DNA from: Caryophanales bacterium | GTDB taxonomy: Bacteria > Bacillota > Bacilli > CAJFEE01 | Length of the DNA stretch: 64,000 bases | Reading direction: 5' to 3' | NCBI GenBank assembly: GCA_029256085.1 | Contig: JAQSYP010000006.1 | Coordinates: 34,754 to 98,753, forward strand | In this document: positions 18,091 through 28,162 of the stretch, piece after piece | Position numbering within the stretch: the stretch's first letter is position 1 | Layout of the letters: every line of letters begins with the position of its first letter | The notes under the pieces: model-generated | Told to the model about the DNA's origin: nothing | The model's database searches: none | Seen by the model: the letters and a program-made list of their open reading frames with translations, nothing else | Position numbers and translations under genes: made by a program

Positions 18091-18120
18091 TTGTTATTGC
18101 AGAAAATTTTACAGTACAAT
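18091..18120 (+). promoter_or_regulatory. Candidate promoter of malate synthase G
   Basis: TTGTTA at 18091-18096 and TACAAT at 18115-18120 are separated by 18 bp, about 60 bp upstream of the start codon. The 317-bp gap between the divergent genes otherwise shows no other feature. Confidence 0.45.
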
Positions 18121-18178
18121 GTCTATGGATATTAATGTATTATATTTTCTGCTAAATTTTTGGAGGGTAGGTAGTGAA

Positions 18179-20365
18179 ATGACGAAGTACGTAGAAAAGG
18201 GAAATTTGAAAATTGCATCAGTTCTTTATGATTTTCTTAATTACGAGGTTCTTCCAGGTAGCAAATTGGATCAAGAATCTTTTTGGACAAGCTTTGAAAG
18301 CCTGATCGATGAACTTTCTCCACAAAATAGAGCATTACTAGAACGTCGTGGGGAATTTCAACAAAAGCTTAATAACTGGCACTTAGAATATAAAGGCGAA
18401 TCTAATTTTGATAAATATAAAGCGTTTTTACAGGAAATAGGGTACTTAGAACCTACTCCTGAAGAATTCAAAGTATCAACAGAAAATGTTGATGTTGAGG
18501 TTGCTTTCCAGGGTGGACCGCAGCTTGTAGTTCCAATTAATAACCCCCGTTATGCTATCAATGCAGCTAATGCACGTTGGGGAAGCTTGTATGATGCATT
18601 ATACGGAACTAATGCAATCAGTGAGGAAAACGGTGCTGAACTTAGTGGTGCATATAATCCAGTTCGTGGCGCAAAGGTTATTGCTTATGGAAAAGACTTT
18701 TTAGATAATGCTATACCTCTTTCAAATGGATCTCATAAAGAGGCAGTAAAGTACGCGATTATTAATAAAAAATTAAACATCACACTTGAAAACGGAGAAT
18801 CTGTTGAGTTAACGGATCCTTCAAAATTAGTAGGCTACAAAGGTGAACTTGATAATCCAACCTCTTTACTTTTAAAAAATAACCGATTGCACATAGAAAT
18901 TCAAATTGATCGCAACCATATAATTGGAAGCAAAGATTCTGCAGGCGTAAAAGACATAGTACTAGAATCAGCTGTTACAACTATTATGGACTGTGAAGAT
19001 TCAGTTGCTGCTGTTGATGCTGAGGATAAGGTTGAAGTCTATAGAAGTTGGCTAGGACTTATTAAAGGTGACTTAACTGCAACCTTCACAAAAGGAGTAA
19101 AGGAAGTAATACGGACACTAAATCCTGATCGAGTTTACGAGTCAATTGATGGAGGTCAAATTACTCTATCTGGACGCTCACTTATGTTTATCCGTAACGT
19201 CGGACATTTAATGACTAACAATGCAATTCTTGATAAAGATGGCAACGAAGTTCCTGAAGGTATCATGGATAGCGTTATAACAAGTTTAATTGCTAAACAT
19301 GATATTATCGGAAATAGTAAATATCGTAACTCTGCTAAAGGCTCTGTTTACATTGTTAAGCCAAAAATGCACGGTCCACAGGAAGTTGCATTTGCGAATA
19401 CTCTTTTCACACGTATTGAGGATATAATTGGACTAGAGCGAAACACTTTAAAAATTGGGGTTATGGATGAAGAACGCCGTACATCAATCAACCTAAAGGC
19501 ATGTATCCGTGAAGTAAAAGAAAGATTAGCATTTATCAATACTGGGTTCTTAGACCGTACAGGGGATGAAATGCATACTTCAATGGAAGCAGGACCAATG
19601 CTACGTAAAGGTGAAATGAAGTCTTCCGAATGGCTAGCTTCTTATGAAAAATCAAATGTATTTACCGGTCTTGCTTGTGGCTTACAAGGTCGCGCTCAAA
19701 TTGGTAAAGGTATGTGGGCAATGCCTGATCTTATGGCTGACATGCTAGAACAAAAGATTGGTCACTTAAAGGCTGGTGCTAATACTGCATGGGTTCCTTC
19801 TCCAACAGCAGCAACATTGCATGCGACGCATTATCATCTAATTGACTCAATCGAAGTTCAAAATGATTTGAAAAAAGATATAACTGATCTTGTTGACGGA
19901 ATTTTACAAGTTCCTGTTGCCAAAAATCCAAACTGGACTCCTGAAGAAGTTCAAGCGGAGTTAGATAACAATGCCCAAAGTATTCTAGGTTATGTTGTTC
20001 GTTGGGTTGAACACGGTGTTGGATGTTCGAAGGTACCTGATATTAATAATGTTGGTTTAATGGAGGACCGTGCAACACTTCGTATTTCTAGTCAGCATAT
20101 TGCCAACTGGTTACACCATGGCATTTGCTCAAAGGAACAGGTTGTTGAGACATTACAACGTATGGCAAAAGTTGTTGATGAGCAAAACTCAGGTGATGTT
20201 GAATATCGTCCGATGTCACCGGATTTTGAAAACTCTATAGCGTTCCAAGCGGCATGTGATTTAATTTTCCTTGGTTACAATCAACCAAGTGGTTACACTG
20301 AACCAATCCTGCACCGTCGTCGCATAGAGGCAAAAGCTCAATTTTCAGAGGAACAAGTACGCTAA
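18179..20365 (+). CDS. glcB: Malate synthase G
   Basis: The enzyme condenses glyoxylate with acetyl-CoA to malate. The 728 aa from ATG at 18179 fits the single-chain G isoform (about 720 aa). The start is preceded by GGAGGGTAGGTAG; an upstream in-frame ATG at 18047 would add 44 unrelated residues. Family segments include [15 protein letters not shown], the catalytic-barrel region [47 protein letters not shown] and [16 protein letters not shown]. No isocitrate lyase is adjacent, so it may serve glycolate or glyoxylate use. It is monocistronic, with a strong terminator after it. Confidence 0.94.
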   Translation: MTKYVEKGNLKIASVLYDFLNYEVLPGSKLDQESFWTSFESLIDELSPQNRALLERRGEFQQKLNNWHLEYKGESNFDKYKAFLQEIGYLEPTPEEFKVSTENVDVEVAFQGGPQLVVPINNPRYAINAANARWGSLYDALYGTNAISEENGAELSGAYNPVRGAKVIAYGKDFLDNAIPLSNGSHKEAVKYAIINKKLNITLENGESVELTDPSKLVGYKGELDNPTSLLLKNNRLHIEIQIDRNHIIGSKDSAGVKDIVLESAVTTIMDCEDSVAAVDAEDKVEVYRSWLGLIKGDLTATFTKGVKEVIRTLNPDRVYESIDGGQITLSGRSLMFIRNVGHLMTNNAILDKDGNEVPEGIMDSVITSLIAKHDIIGNSKYRNSAKGSVYIVKPKMHGPQEVAFANTLFTRIEDIIGLERNTLKIGVMDEERRTSINLKACIREVKERLAFINTGFLDRTGDEMHTSMEAGPMLRKGEMKSSEWLASYEKSNVFTGLACGLQGRAQIGKGMWAMPDLMADMLEQKIGHLKAGANTAWVPSPTAATLHATHYHLIDSIEVQNDLKKDITDLVDGILQVPVAKNPNWTPEEVQAELDNNAQSILGYVVRWVEHGVGCSKVPDINNVGLMEDRATLRISSQHIANWLHHGICSKEQVVETLQRMAKVVDEQNSGDVEYRPMSPDFENSIAFQAACDLIFLGYNQPSGYTEPILHRRRIEAKAQFSEEQVR

Positions 20366-20381
20366 TCTACGAATCAAGTTT

Positions 20382-20424
20382 AAAAACCAATGTATCTCTT
20401 TTCATGAGAACATTGGTTTTTTTT
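20382..20424 (+). terminator. Rho-independent terminator of glcB
   Basis: An 11-bp stem (AAAACCAATGT / ACATTGGTTTT) is followed by a run of eight or more T. Confidence 0.9.
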
Positions 20425-20632
20425 ATAGATTTTACAACTTATCCTTAACAATAATGTATGAAATAGAAAAAAGATGATTAGATAATAGTTAAGCAGGAAA
20501 AGGTACTGTAAGGAATCAGAGGTAATGGAAACGGATATAATTTATAACAGTGCTCAAGAGGACCTTTCATTTTATAAAATAAAAAGAGTGAGGCAACCCA
20601 TTACATGATTATAAGTTCAATGAGGGATTAAA

Positions 20633-21133
20633 GTGTACTATAGAATATGGACAGTTACAAATGGTTTTATATTGATAGGTTCAATTATATTTATTTGGTT
20701 TTTTCGACAACATGATGGCACACTAATTATTATAAGTCAGCTTTTAGCCCAGCTAACCGTCCTCTTATTTATCATCAACTTAAATATGTATTTTATTTTT
20801 TTAATCATTCGCAAAACGAAAAAACGAGAAATTAAGATACGTCTTGCAACTATCTCAAGGTATTTGATGAAAGGTCATATAAAAATTGCCCTTTTTTCTA
20901 CTATTTTCACTATAGGTCATATAATGATTAACATTTTCAAATATGGCCCAATGATAGGATACTTACATATTAAGATGGTAATGGGATATTCAAGCTTTAG
21001 CCTTCTGATGATCACTTTGATTGCTGGATATCAACGTCATAAAAAAGCATCTGGTTTCCGCAAAAAATTTCATAGGATCATGGCAATGATCTTTACCTTT
21101 TTGTTTCTACTACATATGTTTATTCCTATTTGA
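20633..21133 (+). CDS. Four-helix membrane protein with two His-x13-His pairs (166 aa)
   Basis: About four transmembrane helices are visible (residues 10-26, 36-59, 84-101, 112-133 with a further helix 147-165). His82 and His96 are 14 residues apart, as are His147 and His161, the spacing used for heme ligation in b-type cytochromes and ferric-reductase-like proteins. Whether it binds heme is inference. The GTG start at 20633 has GAGGG upstream. It stands alone between glcB and the DUF4230 gene. No family name was recognised with certainty. Confidence 0.65.
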   Translation: MYYRIWTVTNGFILIGSIIFIWFFRQHDGTLIIISQLLAQLTVLLFIINLNMYFIFLIIRKTKKREIKIRLATISRYLMKGHIKIALFSTIFTIGHIMINIFKYGPMIGYLHIKMVMGYSSFSLLMITLIAGYQRHKKASGFRKKFHRIMAMIFTFLFLLHMFIPI

Positions 21134-21261
21134 TACTAATAAAACAAAATATAAGTGAAGTTCTTCTGCTGTTGTAATACTCGTTATCTTCTAAAAGGTC
21201 ATATATATCACATAGATTATGCATTTATTTCATGATGGATTACAACACTTATAATGCAATA

Positions 21262-21284
21262 AGGACATTGAATATTCAATGCCC
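21262..21284 (-). terminator. Possible terminator of the DUF4230 gene
   Basis: A self-complementary stem around GGGCATTGAATATTCAATG lies 40 bp after the stop. Only a short T-rich tail follows, so strength is doubtful. Confidence 0.35.
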
Positions 21285-21326
21285 CATTGATGACCTTTAT
21301 ACCTAACTAACTTATTAGGTTCAAAA

Positions 21327-22073
21327 TCATTCATCCCTAAATGCTATCTTCGCAGTATATCCAAGATTGCTAAAAAAGCCTTTAAGGACTTTTTCTGCGC
21401 TTTTTTCTGCTTTTTCTAATACGCCTACTTCAATAGCCTCTTCTTTAAGTTTCTCCTGTGCTTCTGCTGCTAAATCAAATCCTTCATCCCATTCGATTCC
21501 CCCACTGATTAATCCTTCATTTGAGAATGTTATCACCTTATCCATCTCAATTGCTGGTTTTTGTATTAAGGAGGCTCTTGGTAGTACAATATTTAGTTCT
21601 TTCTTATTATCATTTACCTTTATATCATCTGAAGTTATATTTTTAAGATCAACTCCTGCAATAACTGTGGCAGGGACAATTAATAATACCTCTCTCTTTG
21701 TACCAGGCAGATTAACTGGAATATCATTTCCAAACACCTTATTATCCTCTTCTTTAATGACTACTTTTAAATGGGCTTCAGCCGTTGCAAGCATTGCTAA
21801 AGCTTTTACATCTTCTACAAATATTGTACTTTCCTTTTTAAATGTATTTTCGGATAATAACCAAATACTTCCGGACAGAGTTACTACTAGTAGCACTGCA
21901 ATAACAACTATTTTTACTCCCCAATATTTAAAGATAATCTTAAATAATGCTCCCGATAAATTTGCAGTTCCTCTTCTCTGTCCTACAACGGCAGTAGCAG
22001 CACTTTCTTCTTCACCCTTTAGTTCCTTCAATATACTCTCAATTTGTGTTAATGCCTCATCTTTTCTACTCAT
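21327..22073 (-). CDS. DUF4230-domain membrane-anchored protein (248 aa)
   Basis: A charged N-terminus is followed by one transmembrane helix (about residues 52-76 from ATG at 22073) and an extracytoplasmic DUF4230 domain. The domain includes strands such as LLIVPATVIAGVDL and a C-terminal amphipathic helix (AAEAQEKLKEEAIEVGVLEKA) followed by GFFSNLGY. The start chosen has GGGAG 6 nt upstream; a GTG at 22094 does not. The function of the family is unknown. Confidence 0.8.
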   Translation of the reverse strand: MSRKDEALTQIESILKELKGEEESAATAVVGQRRGTANLSGALFKIIFKYWGVKIVVIAVLLVVTLSGSIWLLSENTFKKESTIFVEDVKALAMLATAEAHLKVVIKEEDNKVFGNDIPVNLPGTKREVLLIVPATVIAGVDLKNITSDDIKVNDNKKELNIVLPRASLIQKPAIEMDKVITFSNEGLISGGIEWDEGFDLAAEAQEKLKEEAIEVGVLEKAEKSAEKVLKGFFSNLGYTAKIAFRDE

Positions 22074-22280
22074 TGTTTTCTCCCAATACCTCACTTCTTA
22101 CAAATTAATTTACGTTTGTTTTCATTTTTCTTAGATTAGCAAAAATAAAAGTAGATTACTAACTTCAGTAAGGTTTGATACTTTATGTTTGTTTTGATAT
22201 ATGTTGCAAGTGTTAATCATTAAAATAACTATTAAACTTTCAATAAGTAAATTATACTATAATAATTTCAATTGAATATA

Positions 22281-22315
22281 AAAAAAGCCTCCACTAATAA
22301 ATGGAAGCTTTTTTT
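22281..22315 (-). terminator. Rho-independent terminator
   Basis: A hairpin with stem AAAGCTTCCA / TGGAGGCTTT and T-runs on both sides lies downstream of the GNAT gene at 22482-22967. The 400-bp gap between that gene and the DUF4230 gene otherwise holds only the short remnant at 22324-22443. Confidence 0.8.
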
Positions 22316-22323
22316 ATATTTTT

Positions 22324-22443
22324 CTAATTGAAAAGTACCGTGTGCCTATTTATCATACGGTTCTCTGTAAAAAGGATAAGTGCAATTTTTCCGTCTAAAT
22401 TGAGAACAAGGAAACGTGTTGTTACTGGATATTCTAGATACAC
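22324..22443 (-). pseudogene. Possible gene remnant (39 codons)
   Basis: A short open stretch reads VYLEYPVTTRFLVLNLDGK and then IALILFTENRMI. It recalls the first beta strands of a NUDIX hydrolase, but there is no NUDIX box, no ribosome binding site and no room for the rest. The family suggestion is weak. Confidence 0.2.
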
Positions 22444-22481
22444 TTATTAATTAAAATAATTTAAGCTTTACCAACACCACA

Positions 22482-22967
22482 TTATAAATATGATTCAAGA
22501 TCAATTTCATAACGCCACATCTGTTCATTTTTTTCGTGCTTTTCATAAGTATAACCACACCTTGAGATTAGTTTTTCCCAATAGGCTACCGCAGAGAGAT
22601 TTGCTTTTAATACACTCAATGTGCAGATTCCTTTATATTTTCTCCAAAATTCTGTACAGATTCTCTCGCTTATTCCCAACCCTCTGCTTGTTTCAATTAA
22701 GAAAATTTCATCTATAGAACATATATTTCCCCCACTGCGATCAGAATAGGAAAATACTACAAACCCAACTGCTTTCTTATCGTATGTTATACAAAATGCA
22801 TCAAGGCTTCTATCGCTTATAAGTTTTTCCACATGCTTTGATAAATAATTTCCTTGACTGTCAATCTGCGTCCCAAGCCAGGGATTATATTTTGAAAGTT
22901 CATTGGCATATATATTAAATAATCTGACAAATGCATTTTTCATTTCCGATGACCTTATTAATTCCAT
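22482..22967 (-). CDS. GNAT-family N-acetyltransferase (161 aa)
   Basis: The protein has a GNAT fold with a weak acetyl-CoA loop (SRGLGISERICTEFW), the beta-4 strand CSIDEIFLIET, and the helix region KANLSAVAYWEKLI. ATG at 22967 has GGGGGAAGG upstream. It is a single gene between the DUF4230 gene and rlmH. Substrate unknown. Confidence 0.82.
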   Translation of the reverse strand: MELIRSSEMKNAFVRLFNIYANELSKYNPWLGTQIDSQGNYLSKHVEKLISDRSLDAFCITYDKKAVGFVVFSYSDRSGGNICSIDEIFLIETSRGLGISERICTEFWRKYKGICTLSVLKANLSAVAYWEKLISRCGYTYEKHEKNEQMWRYEIDLESYL

Positions 22968-23048
22968 TACCTTCCCCCATGATAATTTCTATATAATATT
23001 TTATCCATTGTACTAACGTATTCATTTTAATTTATTCTAAAACCTCAT

Positions 23049-23528
23049 TTACTTGTGATACGGTTCACCCCGATTAATCCTAAACGCTCTATAAACTTGC
23101 TCCAACAAGAACATCCTTATCATCTGATGCGGAAATGTCATCTTTGAAAAAGAAATCAGTTCATTTGCACGTTTGTAAACTGCATCTGACAAACCTAGAG
23201 ATCCACCAATAATAAAAACAACCTTACTTTTCCCATAGGTTGCTAGACTATCTAATTTTTCAGCGAACTGCTCTGAAGAAAACTGCTTGCCTTCAATTGC
23301 GAGCGCAAAAACATGAGCATCATCACTAACCTTACCCAGTATGCGCTCACCTTCGCGATCTTTAACTTGAATCATTTCTGACTCACTTAGATTTTCTGGT
23401 GCTTTTTCATCGGCCAATTCAATAATTTCAACTTTCGCATAGGGTCCAAGTCTCTTTGTAAATTCATCTATACCTTGTTTCAAATATTTTTCTTTGAGCT
23501 TTCCTATGCACACAATTGATATATTCAC
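23049..23528 (-). CDS. rlmH: 23S rRNA (pseudouridine1915-N3)-methyltransferase RlmH
   Basis: This SPOUT-class enzyme methylates pseudouridine 1915 of 23S rRNA. The knot region carries [11 protein letters not shown] (SAM binding), and the C-terminus ends in the conserved RGEPYHK. GTG at 23528, with GGGG 6 nt upstream, gives 159 aa, the family's usual length; an in-frame start at 23540 would add four residues. Placement next to yyzF and htrC matches Bacillus. Confidence 0.95.
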   Translation of the reverse strand: MNISIVCIGKLKEKYLKQGIDEFTKRLGPYAKVEIIELADEKAPENLSESEMIQVKDREGERILGKVSDDAHVFALAIEGKQFSSEQFAEKLDSLATYGKSKVVFIIGGSLGLSDAVYKRANELISFSKMTFPHQMIRMFLLEQVYRAFRINRGEPYHK

Positions 23529-23552
23529 ACTAATCCCCACTTTATATACAAG

Positions 23553-23595
23553 TTATCCACAAAAGTTATCCACATATCAACAATTCCTATCCACA
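23553..23595. other. Cluster of three DnaA boxes upstream of rlmH
   Basis: There are two perfect TTATCCACA boxes at 23553-23561 and 23566-23574, and CTATCCACA at 23587-23595, all in the same orientation between rlmH and yyzF. Confidence 0.8.
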
Positions 23596-23610
23596 TTTCG
23601 TGGTAGAACA

Positions 23611-23772
23611 TTAGTTCGACACAATATATACTGCTTTCTCAGAACAATATTCACAGGCTGTTGATAACTTTTCAGCTTCATTTAACTTTGTTATTTTAGG
23701 AGCCACTCCTAATTCATCTACTATTACATCTATTGCTAAATCAGCGTGTTCTTCACAACATTTAATGTTCAT
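23611..23772 (-). CDS. yyzF: CxxH/CxxC small protein YyzF
   Basis: The 53-aa protein carries CCEEH near the N-terminus and CEYC near the C-terminus, a likely metal-binding pair. The ATG at 23772 has GAGGTG upstream. Position between htrC and rlmH agrees with Bacillus yyzF. Its function is unknown. Confidence 0.85.
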   Translation of the reverse strand: MNIKCCEEHADLAIDVIVDELGVAPKITKLNEAEKLSTACEYCSEKAVYIVSN

Positions 23773-23842
23773 TACAATCACCTCTAGTGTATTTTCAATT
23801 CTTATCATAATCTATTATCGCATTTTCTATAACAACTGGAAA

Positions 23843-23880
23843 TATAGAAAAAGAGGAACCCTCTACAGAGAGTTCCTCTT
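23843..23880 (-). terminator. Terminator of the wal-htrC operon
   Basis: A 9-bp stem AAGAGGAAC / GTTCCTCTT (23851-23880) with a T-run on the minus strand lies just after the htrC stop. Confidence 0.85.
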
Positions 23881-23898
23881 ATTAACATGTGTATAAGT

Positions 23899-25113
23899 TT
23901 AGCCTTGAGTTTTGCTTAATTTCATTTTTGTTGATAACTTTTTGCCGCCTCGATAATATTCAACTTCCATACTATCTCCGACTTCCTTTTGATAAAGAAC
24001 CTTGCGTAGTTGGATAACGTTTGAAACTTCCTTACCATCAAGCTTAGTAACTACATCGTACTTTTGAATTCCTGCTGCTTCTGCAGGTGATCCTTGAATG
24101 ACTGACATTATAACAATACCATCTTTAACACTCATTGGTAGATTTAGTGTTTCACGTTGATTATGTTCAGGTATTTCTCCAACGGATCTTAATTCAACAC
24201 CCATATATGGTCTATGGACTTCACCGTGTTTTTGTAAACTACTAATAATTGGTTTTGCGATATCCATAGGTATTGCAAGCCCAATTCCTTCTACAGCTTC
24301 TTGTCTAATTTTCATAGAGTTAATTCCAATAACATCACCCTCGATGTTGATTAGCGCTCCACCGCTGTTTCCTGGATTAATTGCGGCATCTGTTTGCAAT
24401 ACTTCAACTTCCCAGTCATATGTTCCATTTCCATCTAAATCAACCGGCACTGTACGCTCCAGTCCAGAGATAATACCTTGAGTTACTGAACCAGAAAAGT
24501 TCAGACTAAGTGGGTTACCAATTGCAACTGCAGGTTCACCAACTTTTAAACTACCTGAATTTCCTAAGTCAGCAACGCTCTTTACATATTTTGACTGAAT
24601 CTCTAGAACAGCTAGATCAGTATAAATGTCTGTACCTAAAACTTTAGCCGAGATTCTGCGACCATCACTTAGGCTCACTTCAACCTTTGAAGCTCCCTCA
24701 ACTACATGGTTATTAGTTACAATAAAGGCTTTATCACCAGACTTTTGGTAAATTACACCTGAACCTGTTCCTGCTTCACCATCTTGAACAAACATATTGC
24801 CTTGTTGAATGTTTATAACTCCAACAACTGCATCACGAACTTTATCTACTGCCTTTGTAATGTCGGTTGTTACGTTAACATTTACATTGCGTTGTTTGGT
24901 TCCATCTTCATTTTCTACCATCTCTACTACGCCAGGATCTTTTTCCTTAACATCGTATGGCAGTAAATTAAACTTTGCTAAAACTGGTATTGATACTATT
25001 ATTATTAATCCACCAATTATAGCACTTATAAGAGAAGTAAAAATTGTTCGGCTAGAATTGTCTTTTTTCTCTGTTCTATAACTCTTTTCTTCAAAATCAT
25101 CATAATAACCCAT
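23899..25113 (-). CDS. htrC: HtrA/DegP-family membrane serine protease HtrC
   Basis: One N-terminal transmembrane helix (about 28-50) anchors an extracytoplasmic trypsin-like protease. The triad is visible as His in NNHVVEGAS, Asp in YTDLAVLEI and Ser in NPGNSGGAL. A PDZ domain follows (about 300-395), with GSPAEAAGIQ. ATG at 25113 (MGYYDDF) looks like the family start; in-frame TTG 25125 and GTG 25122 sit nearer the ribosome site AAAGGG, so the true start is uncertain by four codons. Last gene of the wal operon. Confidence 0.92.
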   Translation of the reverse strand: MGYYDDFEEKSYRTEKKDNSSRTIFTSLISAIIGGLIIIVSIPVLAKFNLLPYDVKEKDPGVVEMVENEDGTKQRNVNVNVTTDITKAVDKVRDAVVGVINIQQGNMFVQDGEAGTGSGVIYQKSGDKAFIVTNNHVVEGASKVEVSLSDGRRISAKVLGTDIYTDLAVLEIQSKYVKSVADLGNSGSLKVGEPAVAIGNPLSLNFSGSVTQGIISGLERTVPVDLDGNGTYDWEVEVLQTDAAINPGNSGGALINIEGDVIGINSMKIRQEAVEGIGLAIPMDIAKPIISSLQKHGEVHRPYMGVELRSVGEIPEHNQRETLNLPMSVKDGIVIMSVIQGSPAEAAGIQKYDVVTKLDGKEVSNVIQLRKVLYQKEVGDSMEVEYYRGGKKLSTKMKLSKTQG

Positions 25114-25240
25114 AAATGACACCAACCCTTTGTGAAATCTTATACTTAGATTATAAAAACTAAAGCTCTATAAGAAAAGTAGGTTTAGTTACAATTGCTT
25201 TATATTTCATATTGTCTCTATAATTTATGCACAAATTTTT

Positions 25241-26035
25241 CTAAATTAAAACTAATTCAGTAGGAGTTTTCGGGTCAGTATCATGAATTTGTAGTTTATC
25301 TCCTATTATATGACCCCGTTCTTCTAAGATTTGTGTACACACCATCTTAGCTATATCCTTCAAATTATTATCCTGACTTAAGTGCGCTAAATATATTCGG
25401 TTTGTTCTATCAGTAATAACTTCTGAAAGTGCAATTGCAGCATCTTCATTAGAAACATGTCCAACATCACTTAAAATTCTTCGCTTTATATGCCATGGAT
25501 ACTGACACATTTGAAGCATGCTTACGTCGTGATTTGATTCAAAAATATATATATCAGCATCTTTTATAATTGATTTAACTCTCTGGCTAACATAACCAGT
25601 ATCCGTAATATACACTAGTTTCTTCCCATTGTTATGAAAAACATAGCCCATTGGCTCTGCTGCATCATGTGATATAGCAAATGACTCAATTCCTAAGCCT
25701 TCGAGTACTTTATTATCCTCTACATCAAAAAGATTTCTACACTCTAAAGGAATTTTTCCTAGACTTTCACCAATTGACTTCCACGTTTTCTCATTCGCAT
25801 AGATTGGAATATTATGTTTACGCGCTATTACACCAATTCCTTTGACATGGTCGATATGTTCATGCGTTATAAGAATACCGTTTATATCCTTTATGTTTCT
25901 GTCGATTTTAATTAATTGTTCTTCTAAGCCTTTGGCACTTAACCCTGCATCAACTAGAAATTGTGTTTTTTCATTCCCTATAAAAAAAGAGTTGCCAGTG
26001 CTTCCACTGGCTAACACGCTAAATTGTAAGTTCAT
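25241..26035 (-). CDS. walJ: Metallo-beta-lactamase-fold hydrolase WalJ (YycJ)
   Basis: The metal-binding motif HEHIDH is at residues 58-63, with GSTGNS at the N-terminus and further ligands in FESNHD and YLAHLSQDN. Family members are exonuclease-like MBL proteins linked to cell wall and replication coordination. Its start overlaps the walI stop by 4 bp (ATGA). Length 264 aa is normal. Confidence 0.93.
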   Translation of the reverse strand: MNLQFSVLASGSTGNSFFIGNEKTQFLVDAGLSAKGLEEQLIKIDRNIKDINGILITHEHIDHVKGIGVIARKHNIPIYANEKTWKSIGESLGKIPLECRNLFDVEDNKVLEGLGIESFAISHDAAEPMGYVFHNNGKKLVYITDTGYVSQRVKSIIKDADIYIFESNHDVSMLQMCQYPWHIKRRILSDVGHVSNEDAAIALSEVITDRTNRIYLAHLSQDNNLKDIAKMVCTQILEERGHIIGDKLQIHDTDPKTPTELVLI

Positions 26036-26838
26036 TGAGCTTCACTCCATTGTAGTTCTTGATCGGTTATTATATGACCTTCAATTGCGTTTACCAGGTA
26101 TTCATCTGTATCGTTTAACTTTACATACCAAGTTGGTGCTAGTACCTGTGTCCCGGTTTCTAGCGGTACAAGTGTACTGAAACAAATCTTGATATCTGTT
26201 ATTTTAGAGTTAGGTGCAATTGTAACATTATTGCTAATTACTTCTAATGCTTTAGTTGCCGATAATAGATCGGGATTATTTTTGTTATTTGCAATTTCTT
26301 TTATATCATCTAGCATTGTTTGGCTGTATCCTATAATATTACCATCACTATCAAGCTTGATCTTTAGTTTACTATTTTGATTCTGATAAATTAATCTTTT
26401 TCCATATGTTTGATTTAAGATAACAATATTTTCTTCTTCATTAAACTCCCAGAATTCATAAATTCCACCACGATATACAAATTCATTTAAGAATTGTTTA
26501 AACGAGTATGAATCGTAACCTTCGTACTTTAAAAAAGGCGGTTTTATTGTTGATACTAATTCAATCTCATTAATAATTTTGATATCTTGTTTTTTTAAGT
26601 TTTCAACTTCGTTCTTAGAGAACTTCTTAACCCTACCACTTATATATGATATCTTCATAGGTAGCTTAGGCAAGTCTTCCATTTGCTGTTCATTAAATAA
26701 CGCATTATTCTCAATAGAAACTTCAGTAAGGTAATCTAATTGATTACTAGACTTTTTCAGCCAATATTGGTAAAAAAGGAAGATATCTAGAATGAGGAAT
26801 ATTATTATAAATAGAGTCTTAGTTTTACTCCAATCCAA
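26032..26838 (-). CDS. walI: WalK regulatory membrane protein WalI (YycI)
   Basis: The protein has a single N-terminal transmembrane helix (about 8-26) and an extracytoplasmic domain. With WalH it restrains the WalK kinase. The gene overlaps walH by 14 bp and walJ by 4 bp. Length (268 aa) is close to the family's. Confidence 0.93.
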   Translation of the reverse strand: MDWSKTKTLFIIIFLILDIFLFYQYWLKKSSNQLDYLTEVSIENNALFNEQQMEDLPKLPMKISYISGRVKKFSKNEVENLKKQDIKIINEIELVSTIKPPFLKYEGYDSYSFKQFLNEFVYRGGIYEFWEFNEEENIVILNQTYGKRLIYQNQNSKLKIKLDSDGNIIGYSQTMLDDIKEIANNKNNPDLLSATKALEVISNNVTIAPNSKITDIKICFSTLVPLETGTQVLAPTWYVKLNDTDEYLVNAIEGHIITDQELQWSEAQ

Positions 26839-28162
26839 TAAAATTACCTCCTCCTATTTCACTGGTGTAGCTCAACTTCTTCCAATTACCTGCATATTTA
26901 ATTATCCATACTGGTTCTAGTTTTGCTACATTCCCAATTGATTCATTTAATGATAATTCATAGCCAATGGAAACATCCTCAAGTAGATCCTTATCTAAAT
27001 TCTTTTCAAACTTAATTAATGAAATGATGTCATAGCCTGACTCTAAATCTATTGTCTTTTTTTCTCTTTCAATAGGAAATGAAAGTTTAAATAATGGATG
27101 AGAGTAATTAATAGCTTCATCATTGCCCCATTTAATTTTAATTGATGAGAAATTACCTTTTGAGAATATAGGGGTATTATTGTAATTCAATCTGAAAGTA
27201 CTATATTTATTTTGTTGATCGTTTTTATATAGTGTGTAATTATCATTAAATCCACCATGGTCATTAATAAAGCTGATAGACTGTTGCAGACTATCTACTT
27301 CTTCTTTTTTTGTTTTATCAATACTTACAGGATTTACATACTCAATATTACTCGATTTATAGTTTACTTTAAGTAATCTAGTGCCATCAGTAAATGATTC
27401 AAATGACTTAGAAGTATTCTTCTTTACAAACTTTGGATCTATAAATAATGCGTCTTTGAATAAATCCTGATCAATCTCTTCAGTTAAGAATGTCATCACG
27501 TATGTTTTAGTCTTCGACTCTGGTAAAAATACTGTGCTGTTTTTCTTTATATAATACGGGAAATACGTCGGGTATTTCTCGACTCCAAAGTAATAATTAC
27601 GCTTTAAAACGTTAAAATTTATATTAGAAACATCTGCCTGGTAAACTTCTTGTTTAGCATAGTTAATAAAGTATATTTTTGGATTTTGTGTATTTTTATT
27701 TGCAACGCTAACTAGGATTCGATCAAAATTGAAGGTCACATCATCTAAATGAACCTCTTCAAAATTATCTTTCATTGTTTTAATAGAGATTGAAGTAGGA
27801 TAAATAGTTTCCAACTTTTCAGTTCCATGTACAAACTTTAAAAAGTTTTCGTTACCTGAAATATTTGTTACCTTTTCAAAATTTTTGAGTTTCCATTCCC
27901 CGAATTGCTCTAATAATACATTCAAATCTTCTATTTTGGTTACACCATAATGTAATTGGTATTTATGAATAATTAGTTGTTCTGGAAAAATTATATCTTT
28001 TAATAGTTTTTTAGGACCGATTTGTACTTCCTGAATGACTTTATTTTCTTCAATAGTTTCATAAACTGGTTTTATAGTCCAAATATACCAAGATAAAACT
28101 AAGCTTATGATAATTAAGATACTAAGAATGTACGATTTTGCAATTTCTCTTTTCATTCCCAA
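26825..28162 (-). CDS. walH: WalK regulatory membrane protein WalH (YycH)
   Basis: One N-terminal transmembrane helix (about residues 10-28) is followed by a large extracytoplasmic region with a central LLKVNYKSSNIEYVNP strand pair. Its 445 aa fit the family. It overlaps the end of walK by 10 bp. WalH and WalI are known to form a ternary complex with WalK. Confidence 0.93.
   Translation of the reverse strand: MGMKREIAKSYILSILIIISLVLSWYIWTIKPVYETIEENKVIQEVQIGPKKLLKDIIFPEQLIIHKYQLHYGVTKIEDLNVLLEQFGEWKLKNFEKVTNISGNENFLKFVHGTEKLETIYPTSISIKTMKDNFEEVHLDDVTFNFDRILVSVANKNTQNPKIYFINYAKQEVYQADVSNINFNVLKRNYYFGVEKYPTYFPYYIKKNSTVFLPESKTKTYVMTFLTEEIDQDLFKDALFIDPKFVKKNTSKSFESFTDGTRLLKVNYKSSNIEYVNPVSIDKTKKEEVDSLQQSISFINDHGGFNDNYTLYKNDQQNKYSTFRLNYNNTPIFSKGNFSSIKIKWGNDEAINYSHPLFKLSFPIEREKKTIDLESGYDIISLIKFEKNLDKDLLEDVSIGYELSLNESIGNVAKLEPVWIIKYAGNWKKLSYTSEIGGGNFIGLE

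Noticed and set aside
21367..22134. 255-codon open frame on the plus strand
   Set aside because: It is antisense to the DUF4230 gene, Ser/Thr-rich and without a recognisable domain. The minus-strand frame has the ribosome site and a clear domain.
24148..24163. parS-like TGTTTCACGTTGATTA in htrC
   Set aside because: Only the first ten bases match; the second half does not, unlike the two exact sites.
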